Numbered from the stretch's first letter, positions 45,207 through 54,084 are shown. The stretch: DNA of 64,000 nt from Scleromatobacter sp964418745 (GCA_964418745.1 CAYQMX010000028.1:32494-96493), one strand, 5' to 3'. Numbers and translations are program-made. The notes: generated by a model from the sequence alone, not told the origin.

Positions 45207-45767
45207 TCAATGGGCGACGAGGTGCTCGGCGAACGCCGCCATGTCCTCATGCACCGTGGTGCCCGGCACCGCCTGCAGCCACTGGCCGATGGTCGCCGCG
45301 TCGGCCACGGCGGCGCGGCCGCTGCGCACCAGGTGGGGCTGGCAGCCGGCGGCCTGGGCGGCCTCGAGGTCGCGCAGCGTGTCGCACACCATCGGCACGT
45401 TCTTCAGCTCGACGCCGTAGCGCTCGCCGATGTCGTGCATCAGGCCGGGCGCCGGCTTGCGGCACTCGCACTGCTCGGTGGCCGCGTGCGGGCAGAAGAA
45501 CACCGCGTCGATGCGCCCGCCCTTCTCGGCGAGCAGCCGCATCATGTGCTGGTGCACGGCGTTGACCGACGTCATGTCGATCATGCCGCGCCCGATGCCC
45601 GACTGGTTGGTCGCCACCACCACGTGCCAGCCCGCATGGTTCAGCCGCGCGATCGCCTCCAGCGCGCCGGGGATCGGCTGCCACTCCTCCGGCGCCTTCA
45701 CGTGGTCGCTGCGGAAGATGTTGAGGATGCCGTCGCGGCCGGTGATCACGAGCTTGGGGGTCTGCAT
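45207..45767 (-). CDS. gmhB: GmhB-like HAD hydrolase lacking the canonical nucleophilic aspartate
   Basis: A 186-residue protein aligned throughout with D-glycero-beta-D-manno-heptose-1,7-bisphosphate 7-phosphatase, an LPS core heptose enzyme: PEEWQPIPGALEAI, VVVATNQSGIGRGM, and the zinc site C92-x-H94-x5-C100-x-C102 followed by RKPAPG. The catalytic loop, normally LDRDGxIN, reads ITGRDGILN. The nucleophile position is Gly10, while the acid/base Asp12 is kept. Motif III reads VCDTLRD, not VGDxxxD. The codons were checked on the complementary strand and there is no frameshift. Either it is inactive, works differently, or has another task. ATG at 45767, 43 nt after glyS. Confidence 0.85.
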   Translation of the reverse strand: MQTPKLVITGRDGILNIFRSDHVKAPEEWQPIPGALEAIARLNHAGWHVVVATNQSGIGRGMIDMTSVNAVHQHMMRLLAEKGGRIDAVFFCPHAATEQCECRKPAPGLMHDIGERYGVELKNVPMVCDTLRDLEAAQAAGCQPHLVRSGRAAVADAATIGQWLQAVPGTTVHEDMAAFAEHLVAH

Positions 45768-45810
45768 GGAACTTCCTCGGCGGGACGGGTGGCGGTCGGC
45801 CGGGCGCGGG

Positions 45811-47922
45811 TCACGCGCTCAGCCGGGACAGGTCGGCCACGCGATTCATCACGCCGTGCAGCGTGGCCAGCAGGCCCAGCCGGTTGGCGCGCACCGCGAG
45901 GTCGTCGGCGTTGACCATCACGCCATCGAAGAACGCGTCGACCGGCGCGCGCAGCGCCGCCAGCGCCTGCAGGCTGGCGGTGTATTCGCCGCGGTCGAAC
46001 AGCGCGTCGGCGTCGGGCCGCACGCCGTTCAGCGCCGCCCACAGCGCGCCTTCGGCCGGCTCGGCGAAGCGCGCCGGGTCGACCCGGGCCGCGACCGGCT
46101 CCGCGCTCTTCTTCAGGATGTTGGAGATCCGCTTGTTGGCGGCCGCCAGCGCCGCCGCCTCGGGCAGCGCGGCGAACGCGCGCACGGCCTCCAGCCGGCG
46201 CGGGACGTCGGCCAGGCGCTGCACGCCCAAGGCCAGCACCGCGTCGACCTCGTGCGCCGAGTAGCCCTGCTCGCGCAGGCTGCCGGCCAGGCGGTCGACG
46301 ATGAAGGCCGACACCGCGGCGCGCGGGTCGACGATCGCGTCGCCGAACGCGGGCACGGCCAGCGCCAGCAGCGTGTCGAGATCGAGCGGCAGCGCCGCCT
46401 CGACCAGCATGCGGATGACGCCCAGCGCATGGCGGCGCAGCGCGAACGGGTCCTTGTCGCCCGTGGGCACCTGGCCGATGCCGAACAGGCCCACCAGGGT
46501 CTCGAGCTTGTCGGCCAGCGCCACCACCAGGCCGACGCGGTTGCGCGGCAGGGCATCGCCGGCGAAGCGCGGTCTGTAATGGTCCTCGATCGCGTCGGCG
46601 ATGGTCTCGCCCAGGCCGTCGTGGCGCGCGTAGTAGCCGCCCATGATGCCCTGCAGCTCGGGGAACTCGCCCACCATGTCGGTGACGAGATCGGCCTTGG
46701 CCAGGCGCGCCGCCGTGTCGGCCTGGTCGACCAGACCGTGCTCGCCGAGCTCGGCGGCGATGGCGCGCGCGATCTCGCGCACGCGGCCCACGCGCGCGCC
46801 CTGGCTGCCCAGCTTGCCGTGGTAGACCACCTTGTCCAGGCCCGCCACGCGGTCGGCGAGCGACCTCTTGCGGTCCTGGTCGAAGAAGAACTTGGCGTCG
46901 GCCAGGCGCGGGCGCACCACGCGCTCGTTGCCCTGGATCACGGCGCCCGGATCCTGCGGGCTGATGTTGCTGACGACGAGGAACTTGTTGGTCAGCTTGC
47001 CGGCGCCGTCCAGCAGCGGAAAGTACTTCTGGTTGGCCTTCATCGTCAGGATGAGGCACTCCTGCGGCACGGCGAGGAAGTCCGCCTCGAAGCGACAGGT
47101 CAGCACGTTGGGGCGCTCGACCAGGCCGCAGACCTCGTCCAGCAGCGCGTCGTCCTCGATGGGCGCCAGCCCCTCGGCGGCCGCGGCCGCGGCCAGCTGG
47201 CGCACGATCTCGGCGCGGCGCTCGGCGAAGCCGGCGATCACCGCGCCTTCGTCGCGCAGCTGCGCGGCGTGGCTGTCGGCATCGCCCACCGTGATCGTGG
47301 CGTTCTTGGCCTCGAAGCGATGGCCCTGCGTGACGCGGCCCGCGGCCAGGCCCAGCGCCGTGACCGGCACCACGTCGGCACCGTGCAGCGCCACGAGGCG
47401 GTGCGCGGGGCGCACGAACTTCACGTCGGTCCAGCCGTCGGCCAGCTGGTAGGTCATGACCTTGGGGATGGGCAGCTTCGCGAGCGTCTCGTCGACAGCC
47501 TTCTGCAGGCCCTCGGCCAGCGTCGCGCCGGCCACCACCTGGTCGACGAACAGGCTCTCGGCCTTGCCGTCGGGCAACCGCTTGAGCGCAGGCACGACCT
47601 CGGGGCCGAAGCCCAGCGACTGCAGCTTCTTGAGCAGTGCGGGCGACGCGTTGCCGTCCTTGTCGAAGGCCACGGCCGCGGGCATCAGCTTCTGCTGCAG
47701 CGCGCGGTCGGCGGCCCTGGCGGCGACGCCGGTCAGGTGCACGCCGAGGCGGCGCGGCGACGCGAAGCCGCTGGCCACCGACGCGTCCGACGCGAGGCCG
47801 GTTGCCTTGAGCGAGGCGGCCAGCGTCGCGGCGAAGGATTCGCCCAGCTTCTTCAGGGCCTTGGGCGGGAGTTCCTCGCAGACCAGTTCGACGAGGAGGT
47901 TCTTGGTGTCTTGCGCGCTCAT
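45811..47922 (-). CDS. glyS: Glycyl-tRNA synthetase beta subunit
   Basis: The beta chain of the bacterial alpha2beta2 glycyl-tRNA synthetase, which recognises tRNAGly. Its 703 residues start with NLLVELVCEELPPKALKKLG, the hallmark N terminus, and include the LILTMKANQKYFPLLD, QGNERVVRPRLADAKFFFDQD and HGKLGSQGARVGRV motifs. The C-terminal anticodon-binding region ends FFDGVMVNADDLAVRANRLGLL. The start at 47922 lies 1 nt from the glyQ stop. The longer open frame upstream covers glyQ in another frame and is a shadow. Confidence 0.97.
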   Translation of the reverse strand: MSAQDTKNLLVELVCEELPPKALKKLGESFAATLAASLKATGLASDASVASGFASPRRLGVHLTGVAARAADRALQQKLMPAAVAFDKDGNASPALLKKLQSLGFGPEVVPALKRLPDGKAESLFVDQVVAGATLAEGLQKAVDETLAKLPIPKVMTYQLADGWTDVKFVRPAHRLVALHGADVVPVTALGLAAGRVTQGHRFEAKNATITVGDADSHAAQLRDEGAVIAGFAERRAEIVRQLAAAAAAEGLAPIEDDALLDEVCGLVERPNVLTCRFEADFLAVPQECLILTMKANQKYFPLLDGAGKLTNKFLVVSNISPQDPGAVIQGNERVVRPRLADAKFFFDQDRKRSLADRVAGLDKVVYHGKLGSQGARVGRVREIARAIAAELGEHGLVDQADTAARLAKADLVTDMVGEFPELQGIMGGYYARHDGLGETIADAIEDHYRPRFAGDALPRNRVGLVVALADKLETLVGLFGIGQVPTGDKDPFALRRHALGVIRMLVEAALPLDLDTLLALAVPAFGDAIVDPRAAVSAFIVDRLAGSLREQGYSAHEVDAVLALGVQRLADVPRRLEAVRAFAALPEAAALAAANKRISNILKKSAEPVAARVDPARFAEPAEGALWAALNGVRPDADALFDRGEYTASLQALAALRAPVDAFFDGVMVNADDLAVRANRLGLLATLHGVMNRVADLSRLSA

Positions 47923-47923
47923 G

Positions 47924-48844
47924 TCAGGCGGCCTTCTTCTTGTCGATCTGGGCGATGACCTCGTCGGCCCATGCCTTGGGCGCCATCGGGAAGCCCAGGC
48001 GCGCCCGGCTCTCGAGGTAGCTCTGCGCGACGGCGCGCGCCAGGTTGCGGATGCGGCCGATGTAGGCGGCGCGTTCGGTGACGCTGATCGCGCCGCGCGC
48101 GTCCAGCAGGTTGAAGCTGTGGCCACACTTGAGCAGTTGCTCGTAGGCCGGCAGCGCGAGCTGGTTGTCCATCAGGTGCTTGGACATCTTCTCGTGCGAG
48201 TTGAACGCGTGCAGCAGGAACTCGACGTCGGAGTGCTCGAAGTTGTAGGTGCTCTGCTCGACCTCGTTCTGGTGGAACACGTCGCGGTAGCTCACGCCGG
48301 GCGTCCATTCGAGGTCGAACAGGCTCTCCTTGCCCTGGATGTACATCGCCAGGCGCTCCAGGCCGTACGTGATCTCGCCGGTGATCGGCTTGCAGTCGAT
48401 GCCGCCCACCTGCTGGAAGTAGGTGAACTGGGTCACCTCCATGCCGTTGAGCCAGACCTCCCAGCCCAGGCCCCAGCAGCCCAGCGTCGGGTTCTCCCAG
48501 TCGTCCTCCACGAAGCGGACGTCGTTCTTCTTCAGGTCGAAGCCGAGCGCCTCCAGCGAGCCCAGGTACAGCTCGAGGATATTGGCCGGGGCCGGCTTCA
48601 GGACCACCTGGTACTGGTAGTAGTGCTGCAGGCGGTTCGGGTTCTCGCCGTAGCGGCCGTCCTTGGGGCGGCGGCTGGGCTGCACGTAGGCGGCCTTCCA
48701 GGGCTCGGGGCCGAGGGCGCGCAGGAACGTGGCGGTGTGGCTGGTACCGGCGCCCACTTCCATGTCGTAGGGCTGCAGCAGCGCGCAGCCCTGCTTGTCC
48801 CAGTAGTCCTGCAGGCGAAGAATGATTTGCTGGAAAGTCAGCAT
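47924..48844 (-). CDS. glyQ: Glycyl-tRNA synthetase alpha subunit
   Basis: The catalytic class II chain of the tetrameric glycyl-tRNA synthetase. Its 306 residues include LTFQQIILRLQDYWDKQGCALLQPYDMEVGAGT, LGSLEALGFDLKKNDVRFVEDDWENPTLG and ITYGLERLAMYIQ, all highly conserved in GlyQ. ATG at 48844. It is followed 1 nt later by glyS. A strong hairpin lies in the 104-nt leader to the upstream lipoprotein gene. Confidence 0.97.
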   Translation of the reverse strand: MLTFQQIILRLQDYWDKQGCALLQPYDMEVGAGTSHTATFLRALGPEPWKAAYVQPSRRPKDGRYGENPNRLQHYYQYQVVLKPAPANILELYLGSLEALGFDLKKNDVRFVEDDWENPTLGCWGLGWEVWLNGMEVTQFTYFQQVGGIDCKPITGEITYGLERLAMYIQGKESLFDLEWTPGVSYRDVFHQNEVEQSTYNFEHSDVEFLLHAFNSHEKMSKHLMDNQLALPAYEQLLKCGHSFNLLDARGAISVTERAAYIGRIRNLARAVAQSYLESRARLGFPMAPKAWADEVIAQIDKKKAA

Positions 48845-48883
48845 GGCGGATTCGGTAGGGCCCGTGGCGGGCCGGCGACAGGG

Positions 48884-48908
48884 CCGTGCGCGAGGGGCTC
48901 GCGCACGG
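48884..48908. terminator. Hairpin between the lipoprotein gene and glyQ
   Basis: Perfect 11-bp stem (CCGTGCGCGAG, loop GGG, CTCGCGCACGG). There is no adjacent T-run on the minus strand, so it may act as a terminator, an mRNA-stabilising element or a leader structure for glyQS. No T-box-like features were seen. Confidence 0.5.
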
Positions 48909-48948
48909 TCGAACGGGCGATTTTACGTGCGGACGGCCCGCGGACGCC

Positions 48949-49455
48949 TCACATCCATTCGTCCGGGCAGGCGGGATCGGGCGGATAGTCGCCTTCGAGC
49001 ACCTCGCCGGTGGCCGCGTCGAACGAGATCTCGAACAGGATGCAGCGCTGGATCGTCTGGAACCGGTACAGCCAGGTGTCGGCCCGCCTGGGCAGCAGGT
49101 AGTGCCCGGTGAAGCTCGGCGGGCCGACCAGGCGCAGCACGTCGGGGGCGTGCATGCCGGGCCGGATCGCAGCGAAATGCGCCTCGTCCAGCACGTTCTC
49201 CCAGTGCGCGACCCGGCCGTCGGCGTCGAGGTCGATCATGTAGGTGTGCCGGCCCATCGGCATGTGGTTGTACTCGAGCCGCGCATGGCCGTCGGGCATC
49301 GTGTAGCGGCCCGTGGGCGGGCCCATGATGCGCTCGACCTCGGCGCGCGACGCGCCGGCCGGCACGCCGGCGGGCGAATACGGCGCGAGCGCGCAGTCCG
49401 CCAGCGCGACGGCCAGCGCGAGGGCGGCGGGGACGGCGGGACGACGGCGCGGCAT
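48949..49455 (-). CDS. BamE/SmpA-like outer-membrane lipoprotein with an atypical lipobox
   Basis: A 168-residue exported protein with an Arg-rich N terminus, a hydrophobic core and a cysteine at 21 (VALADCALAP), then a pattern found in small lipoproteins of beta-proteobacteria: GASRAEVERIMGPPTGRYTMPDGHARLEYNHMPMG, with a repeated GMHAPDVLRLVGPP. The two GxPxxxV-x-x-x-x-GPP units resemble the SmpA/OmlA (BamE) fold. The residue before Cys is Asp, where lipoboxes normally have Gly, Ala or Ser, so lipidation is uncertain. ATG at 49455. It lies 26 nt downstream of lnt, whose product completes lipoprotein acylation. Confidence 0.8.
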   Translation of the reverse strand: MPRRRPAVPAALALAVALADCALAPYSPAGVPAGASRAEVERIMGPPTGRYTMPDGHARLEYNHMPMGRHTYMIDLDADGRVAHWENVLDEAHFAAIRPGMHAPDVLRLVGPPSFTGHYLLPRRADTWLYRFQTIQRCILFEISFDAATGEVLEGDYPPDPACPDEWM

Positions 49456-49481
49456 GGCCGCAGGATGCCAGAAAGGCGCCG

Positions 49482-51047
49482 TCACCGGCGCCGGTGCGCC
49501 AGCAGCCCCAGCAGGATGGCGGCGCCGGCCAGCCCCCACAGCGGCCACAGCCGCCATTGCGACACCCAGACCGCGTACGGCGTGTCGCCGATGCGGCCTT
49601 CCACGCTGGCGTCGAGCTCGCCCTCCACCTCGGGTGCCAGGCGGGCGGTGACCCGGCCCTGCCAGTCGATCACGGCCGTGGCGCCGGTGTTGGTCGCCCG
49701 CACCTGGCCGCGCTGGAACTCGAGCGCCCGCATGCGCGAGAACTGCAGGTGCTGGTCCTGGATCATGCGGCGTCCGAACCAGGCCAGGTTGGTCGCGTTG
49801 GCCAGCACCGTGGCCGCGTTCGGGCCCACCAGCGCGGGTGCGAAGTCTTCGCCGAACAGGTCCTCGTAGCAGATCAGCGGCCGCACCCGCTGCGCCCCGA
49901 CCACGAACGACGCCGTGTCGACCCCGGCGGCCTGGTCGCCGATGGGAATCTTCATCATGTCGACGAACCAGTGGAAGCCGCGCGGCACGTACTCGCCGAA
50001 CGGCAGCAGGTGGCGCTTGCCGTAGCGGTAGAACGTGCCGTCGGTCATGTGGTGCTTCGCATCCAGGCCCACCATCGAGTTCGTGTAGCCGCGGTCGTCG
50101 TCGCCGGTGAACACGCCCACCAGCGCGGCCTTGCCGGGCGCCAGGAACGGGCGCTGGTAGGCGAGCCAGGTCTCGCGCGGGATCTGCACCGGCAGCACCG
50201 GCAGCGACGACTCCGGGGTGACCACCAGCGGCCCGGGGGCCGCGGCCAGCTTGACGACGTGCCAGGCCAGCGCCTGTTCGATGTGGGCCGGTTCGAACTT
50301 GTCGTCCTGGGCGACGGCCGGCTGCAGCAGCGACACGCCCAGCAGGCCCGTGGAGCGGGTGAAGGCCTGCGGCAGCGCGGCGCCCAGGCCCAGCAGCAGC
50401 GCCGGCAGCAGCAGCGGGCTCGCGGTGAGCAGCGGCGGGCGCGCCTGGGGGCCGCGCAGCTTCAGGAGGACCAGGGCGGTGGCCGCCGAGATGCCGGCGG
50501 CCAGCGCGCCGATGCCGTAGACGCCCACGTACGGCGCCCAGGCGCTCAGCGGCCCGGAGGTGTGCGCGTAGCCGCCGGCGATCCAGGGAAAGCCGGTGAA
50601 GAAGCGGCCGCGGGCGAGCTCGGCCAGCAACCAGACGGCGGCGAACAGCAGCGCGTCGACCAGCGGGCGGTTGCGCCGCAGCCGCGCCCAGCCCCAGCCG
50701 GCGAGCGCGTAGTACAGCGACAGCAGCGCGGCCAGCACCCCCACCGCCAGCACCGACAGCCACGCCGGCAGGTAGCCGTAGACATGCAGGCTGATGTAGA
50801 GCCACCAGAAGCCGGTGGCGAGCCAGCCGAAGCCGAACGCCCAGGCGCGCAGCGCGGCCGCGCCGGGCTCGGCGTCGGCCAGCAGCGCCACCAGCGCGCC
50901 GGTGGCGGCCAGCTGAAGCCACCAGAACTCGGACGGGGCGAACGACAGGGCGTGGGCGGCCCCGGCCAGCACCGCCAGCGCGAACGCCAACCAGCCGCTG
51001 ACGAACGCGGCCGGGGGGCCGCGGCGATTGCGCGGCGCACGGGTCAA
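49482..51047 (-). CDS. lnt: Apolipoprotein N-acyltransferase
   Basis: Adds the third acyl chain to lipoproteins at the periplasmic face of the inner membrane. The 521 residues have six to seven membrane segments in the first 220, then a nitrilase domain with the catalytic triad Glu279 (VVTPESSLP), Lys344 (YRYGKRHLLPFGEYVP) and Cys393 (LICYEDLFGE). A final membrane helix lies near the C terminus (WPLWGLAGAAILLGLLA). No suitable ATG exists at the N terminus. A TTG at 51047 has AGAGGGTGG just upstream and is taken as the start. It lies 37 nt after corC, a pairing conserved in proteobacteria. Confidence 0.93.
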   Translation of the reverse strand: MTRAPRNRRGPPAAFVSGWLAFALAVLAGAAHALSFAPSEFWWLQLAATGALVALLADAEPGAAALRAWAFGFGWLATGFWWLYISLHVYGYLPAWLSVLAVGVLAALLSLYYALAGWGWARLRRNRPLVDALLFAAVWLLAELARGRFFTGFPWIAGGYAHTSGPLSAWAPYVGVYGIGALAAGISAATALVLLKLRGPQARPPLLTASPLLLPALLLGLGAALPQAFTRSTGLLGVSLLQPAVAQDDKFEPAHIEQALAWHVVKLAAAPGPLVVTPESSLPVLPVQIPRETWLAYQRPFLAPGKAALVGVFTGDDDRGYTNSMVGLDAKHHMTDGTFYRYGKRHLLPFGEYVPRGFHWFVDMMKIPIGDQAAGVDTASFVVGAQRVRPLICYEDLFGEDFAPALVGPNAATVLANATNLAWFGRRMIQDQHLQFSRMRALEFQRGQVRATNTGATAVIDWQGRVTARLAPEVEGELDASVEGRIGDTPYAVWVSQWRLWPLWGLAGAAILLGLLAHRRR

Positions 51048-51084
51048 GCGGCCACCCTCTGCCTGGCGGCGGCGGTTCGAGCGC

Positions 51085-51987
51085 TCACCCTCCGAGCTCG
51101 TCGGAGGCCGGCATCACGCTGTCGGGCGCCGGGCGGGTCACCTTGAACCAGCGCACGGCGCCGCCGCGGGTCAGCATCACGGAGAACTGCAGCCCGCCCA
51201 GGCGCATCAGCTCGCCGCGGCGCGGCACGTGGCCCATCTCGTGGGAGACGAGGCCGCCGATGGTGTCGAAGTCGTCCTCGGGCAGCGCCACGTTGAACGC
51301 GTGGTTGACCTCGGCGATCGGCGCGTTGCCGGCCACCCGCATGCTGCCGTCGGCCAGCGCGTAGACGCCCGTCTCGGCATCGGCGTCGTCGAATTCGTCC
51401 TCGATCTCGCCGACGATCTCCTCGAGCACGTCCTCGATCGTGAGCAGCCCGGCGGTGTTGCCGAACTCGTCGATCACGATCGCCAGGTGGTTGCGGTTGC
51501 TGCGGAACTCGCGCAGCAGCTCGTTGAGGTTCTTGGACTCGGGCACGAACACGGCCGGGCGCAGCAGCGTGCGCAGGTTGAGCTCGGGGGCGCGCTGCAG
51601 CTTGAGCAGGTCCTTGGCCATCAGCGTGCCGATGATGTTCTCGCGCTGGCCCTCGTAGACGGGAAAGCGCGAGTGGCCGGTGCCGATGACCGCACCCAGC
51701 AGCTCGTCGTAGGGGGCGTCGATGGCCAGCAGGTCCATGCGCGGCGCGGCCACCATGACGTCGCCGGCGGTCATGTCCGCCATGCGCAACACGCCTTCGA
51801 GCATCGCGCGGGACTCCGGCTCGATGAGCGAGCGGTGTTCCGCGTCGGCAAGAGTCTCGATCAGTTCGGCGCGTGAATCTGGCCCGGGAGACAGGAACTC
51901 GACCAGGCGTTCGAACAGGGTACGCTTGTCAACCGCGGGGCCCGCTCGATGGGAGCGGCCGGATCGACCAGTCTGGGGATCAGACAC
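51085..51987 (-). CDS. corC: CorC/HlyC-type CBS-domain transporter-associated protein
   Basis: A 300-residue cytoplasmic protein with two CBS domains (about 75-200: MVAAPRMDLLAIDAPYDELLGAVIGTGHSRFPVYEG, then NHLAIVIDEFGNTAGLLTIEDVLEEIVGEIEDEFD) and a C-terminal CorC_HlyC FAD-like domain (ADGSMRVAGNAPIAEVNHAF, DDFDTIGGLVSHEMGHVPRRGE). Implicated in Mg2+/Co2+ handling. The start is a GTG at 51987, which gives the family's usual SDP-like N terminus. A frame extends to 52134 across the promoter region of the divergent GTPase gene. It is upstream of lnt in the same direction. Confidence 0.9.
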   Translation of the reverse strand: MSDPQTGRSGRSHRAGPAVDKRTLFERLVEFLSPGPDSRAELIETLADAEHRSLIEPESRAMLEGVLRMADMTAGDVMVAAPRMDLLAIDAPYDELLGAVIGTGHSRFPVYEGQRENIIGTLMAKDLLKLQRAPELNLRTLLRPAVFVPESKNLNELLREFRSNRNHLAIVIDEFGNTAGLLTIEDVLEEIVGEIEDEFDDADAETGVYALADGSMRVAGNAPIAEVNHAFNVALPEDDFDTIGGLVSHEMGHVPRRGELMRLGGLQFSVMLTRGGAVRWFKVTRPAPDSVMPASDELGG

Positions 51988-52145
51988 TATGGCGGTGTCG
52001 GGAGTGGAAGAAACGCGAGAATAACCGATTGCCCGGGATTCTTCTTGACAGCCGAGCAGGCTTGAAAGAAGGTTCGCCGCCCCCACATGCCCGTACCGGC
52101 GCCCCGGAGACGGGCCGCCGCCACGCAACGACACCCCGAGAAATC

Positions 52146-53204
52146 ATGGCCGACAAGCTCATTCCCGCCACCATCCTCACCGGCTTCCTCGGTTCGGGCA
52201 AGACCACGCTGCTCAAGCGCGTCCTGACCGAGATGCACGGCCACAAGATCGCCGTCATCGAGAACGAGTTCGGCGAGGAGAACATCGACAACGAGATCCT
52301 GGTGTCGGACACCACCGAGCAGATCATGCAGCTGTCCAATGGCTGCGTCTGCTGCACCATCCGGGAAGACCTGCGCGCCACCCTGGCGCTGCTCGCCGAG
52401 CGCCGCCGCAAGGGCGAACTGCAGTTCGAGCGCGTCGTCATCGAGACCACCGGCCTGGCCGACCCGGGCCCGGTGGCGCAGACCTTCTTCATGGACGACG
52501 AGATCGCCGAGAGCTACCTGCTCGACTCGGTGCTGACCCTGGTGGACGCCAAGCATGCCGACGAGCAGCTCGACACGCGCCAGGAAGCGCGCCTGCAGAT
52601 CGGCTTCGCCGACCAGATCTTCATCAGCAAGACCGACCTGGTGGACGAGGCGTCCGTCGAGGCGCTGCAGCACCGCATCCGCCACATGAACCCGCGCGCC
52701 CAGCAGCAGAAGGTGCATTTCGGCGAGGTGCCACTGTCCAAGGTATTCGACCTGAAGGGCTTCAACCTGAACGCGACACTGGAGATCGACCCCGATTTCC
52801 TGACCGTCCAGGGCCATGACCACCACGGCCACGACCACCACGACCATGCCGGCCACGACCACGCCGAGGGCGAGGCCTGCAACCACCCGCACCACCACGC
52901 CCACGACGACGACGTGAAGTCGTTCGCGTTCAAGTCCGACCGCGCCTTCAACTCGACCAAGCTCGAGGACTTCCTCGGCGCCATCGTCCAGGTGTACGGC
53001 CCGAAGATGCTGCGCTACAAGGGCGTGCTGTTCATGAAGGGCAGCGACAAGAAGGTGATCTTCCAGGGCGTGCACCAGATGATGGGCAGCGACCTCGGCC
53101 CGAAGTGGGCGCCGGGGGAGAAGAAGACCAGCAAGATGGTGTTCATCGGCATCGACCTGCCCAGGGAAATCCTGCTCCAGGGGCTGGAGGGCTGCCTGGT
53201 TTAG
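52146..53204 (+). CDS. COG0523/CobW-family GTPase, putative zinc metallochaperone
   Basis: A 352-residue G3E GTPase. The P-loop GFLGSGKTTLL is at 13-23. ENEFGEENIDNEI and the invariant CxCC motif (NGCVCCTIREDL, Cys67-Cys70) bind metal, and SKTDLVD supplies the guanine specificity. A histidine-rich stretch (about 221-262, with many HDHH and HH runs) lies before the CobW C-terminal domain. No cobalamin genes are nearby. His-rich COG0523 members are usually tied to zinc delivery. It is divergent from corC and 174 nt upstream of dksA on the same strand. A Zur box was not identified. Confidence 0.9.
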   Translation: MADKLIPATILTGFLGSGKTTLLKRVLTEMHGHKIAVIENEFGEENIDNEILVSDTTEQIMQLSNGCVCCTIREDLRATLALLAERRRKGELQFERVVIETTGLADPGPVAQTFFMDDEIAESYLLDSVLTLVDAKHADEQLDTRQEARLQIGFADQIFISKTDLVDEASVEALQHRIRHMNPRAQQQKVHFGEVPLSKVFDLKGFNLNATLEIDPDFLTVQGHDHHGHDHHDHAGHDHAEGEACNHPHHHAHDDDVKSFAFKSDRAFNSTKLEDFLGAIVQVYGPKMLRYKGVLFMKGSDKKVIFQGVHQMMGSDLGPKWAPGEKKTSKMVFIGIDLPREILLQGLEGCLV

Positions 53205-53378
53205 GCATCTTTCTTGCCATTGCGCGCCATCCGGGCGAATTCCTTTCCTGGAACCCGGCACATCCTGGCTACAATCGGCCCGCCTTTTTGCAAGGTCAGC
53301 CCCGCGCCGGTTCAACTGTTCACTGTTGCTCGCTGCGGGTATAACAGCCTTCCGAGCGACCCCGCGAGGAGACCGACC

Positions 53379-54032
53379 GTGACCAAGACCCCGGCCAAGA
53401 CGCTGGCATCCAGTACCGCCACGGCAACCGGCGCAGATTCCCCTGCGCCGAAGGCGCGCGCCAAGCCCGCCACCAAGGTTTCCTCCCCCGCGGACGGCAG
53501 CGCCGCCGCGAGCACTCCTCTCAAGAAGCCTTCAGCAAAGGCCGACATAGAACCGATGACCGCCGCAAAATCCCCCGCCACCGACACGAAGCTGGCCTCC
53601 GCTTGGAAGACCAAGGCCGGCAAGGACCTGACCGAACCCGAACTCATGGCCATGCCCGAGAGCGAGTACATGGGGGAAAAGCAGCTCGAATTCTTCCGTG
53701 CCAAGCTCCAGGCCCTGAAGGACGACCTGCTGTCGAACGCCGGCGAGACCACCGAGCACCTGCGCGAGGACACGTCCATCGTCCCCGATCCGGCCGACCG
53801 CGCCACGATCGAGGAAGAGCACGCCCTCGAACTGCGCACGCGCGACCGCGAGCGCAAGCTGCTCAAGAAGATCTCGCAGTCCATCAGCCGCATCGACGCG
53901 GGCGACTACGGCTACTGCGACGAGACCGGCGAGCCGATCGGCCTTGGCCGGCTGCTCGCCCGCCCCACCGCCACGCTGTCGCTCGAGGCGCAGCAGCGCC
54001 GCGAGATGAAGCAGAAGATGTTCGGAGACTGA
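53379..54032 (+). CDS. dksA: DksA, RNA polymerase secondary-channel protein, zinc-finger cysteines lost
   Basis: Works with ppGpp to tune rRNA and amino-acid promoters. A GTG at 53379 with GAGGAG eight nt upstream gives 217 residues. The first 80 or so are a Pro/Ala/Lys/Thr-rich extension, and the DksA core starts near SEYMGEKQLEFF. The coiled-coil tip has DPADRATIEEEH with the acidic pair. The zinc-finger region reads YGYCDETGEPIGLGRLLARPTATLSLEAQ, so only one of the four cysteines of E. coli DksA remains and the fold must be stable without zinc. An internal ATG at 53556 would give a 158-residue form. Many Burkholderiales DksA share this feature, as far as I recall. Confidence 0.92.
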   Translation: MTKTPAKTLASSTATATGADSPAPKARAKPATKVSSPADGSAAASTPLKKPSAKADIEPMTAAKSPATDTKLASAWKTKAGKDLTEPELMAMPESEYMGEKQLEFFRAKLQALKDDLLSNAGETTEHLREDTSIVPDPADRATIEEEHALELRTRDRERKLLKKISQSISRIDAGDYGYCDETGEPIGLGRLLARPTATLSLEAQQRREMKQKMFGD

Positions 54033-54084
54033 GCCTTCTTGGCCCACGCATCCATCCCCCTCACCGGCATGAACGCGCCCCCCG

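Noticed and set aside
48845..48948. T-box or other riboswitch before glyQS
   Set aside because: Only a simple GC hairpin is present, without the T-box sequence or specifier stem. T-boxes are also rare in proteobacteria.
48949..50922. A 657-residue protein ending in the lipoprotein
   Set aside because: The N-terminal part is lnt out of frame. The lipoprotein has its own ATG and signal sequence at 49455.
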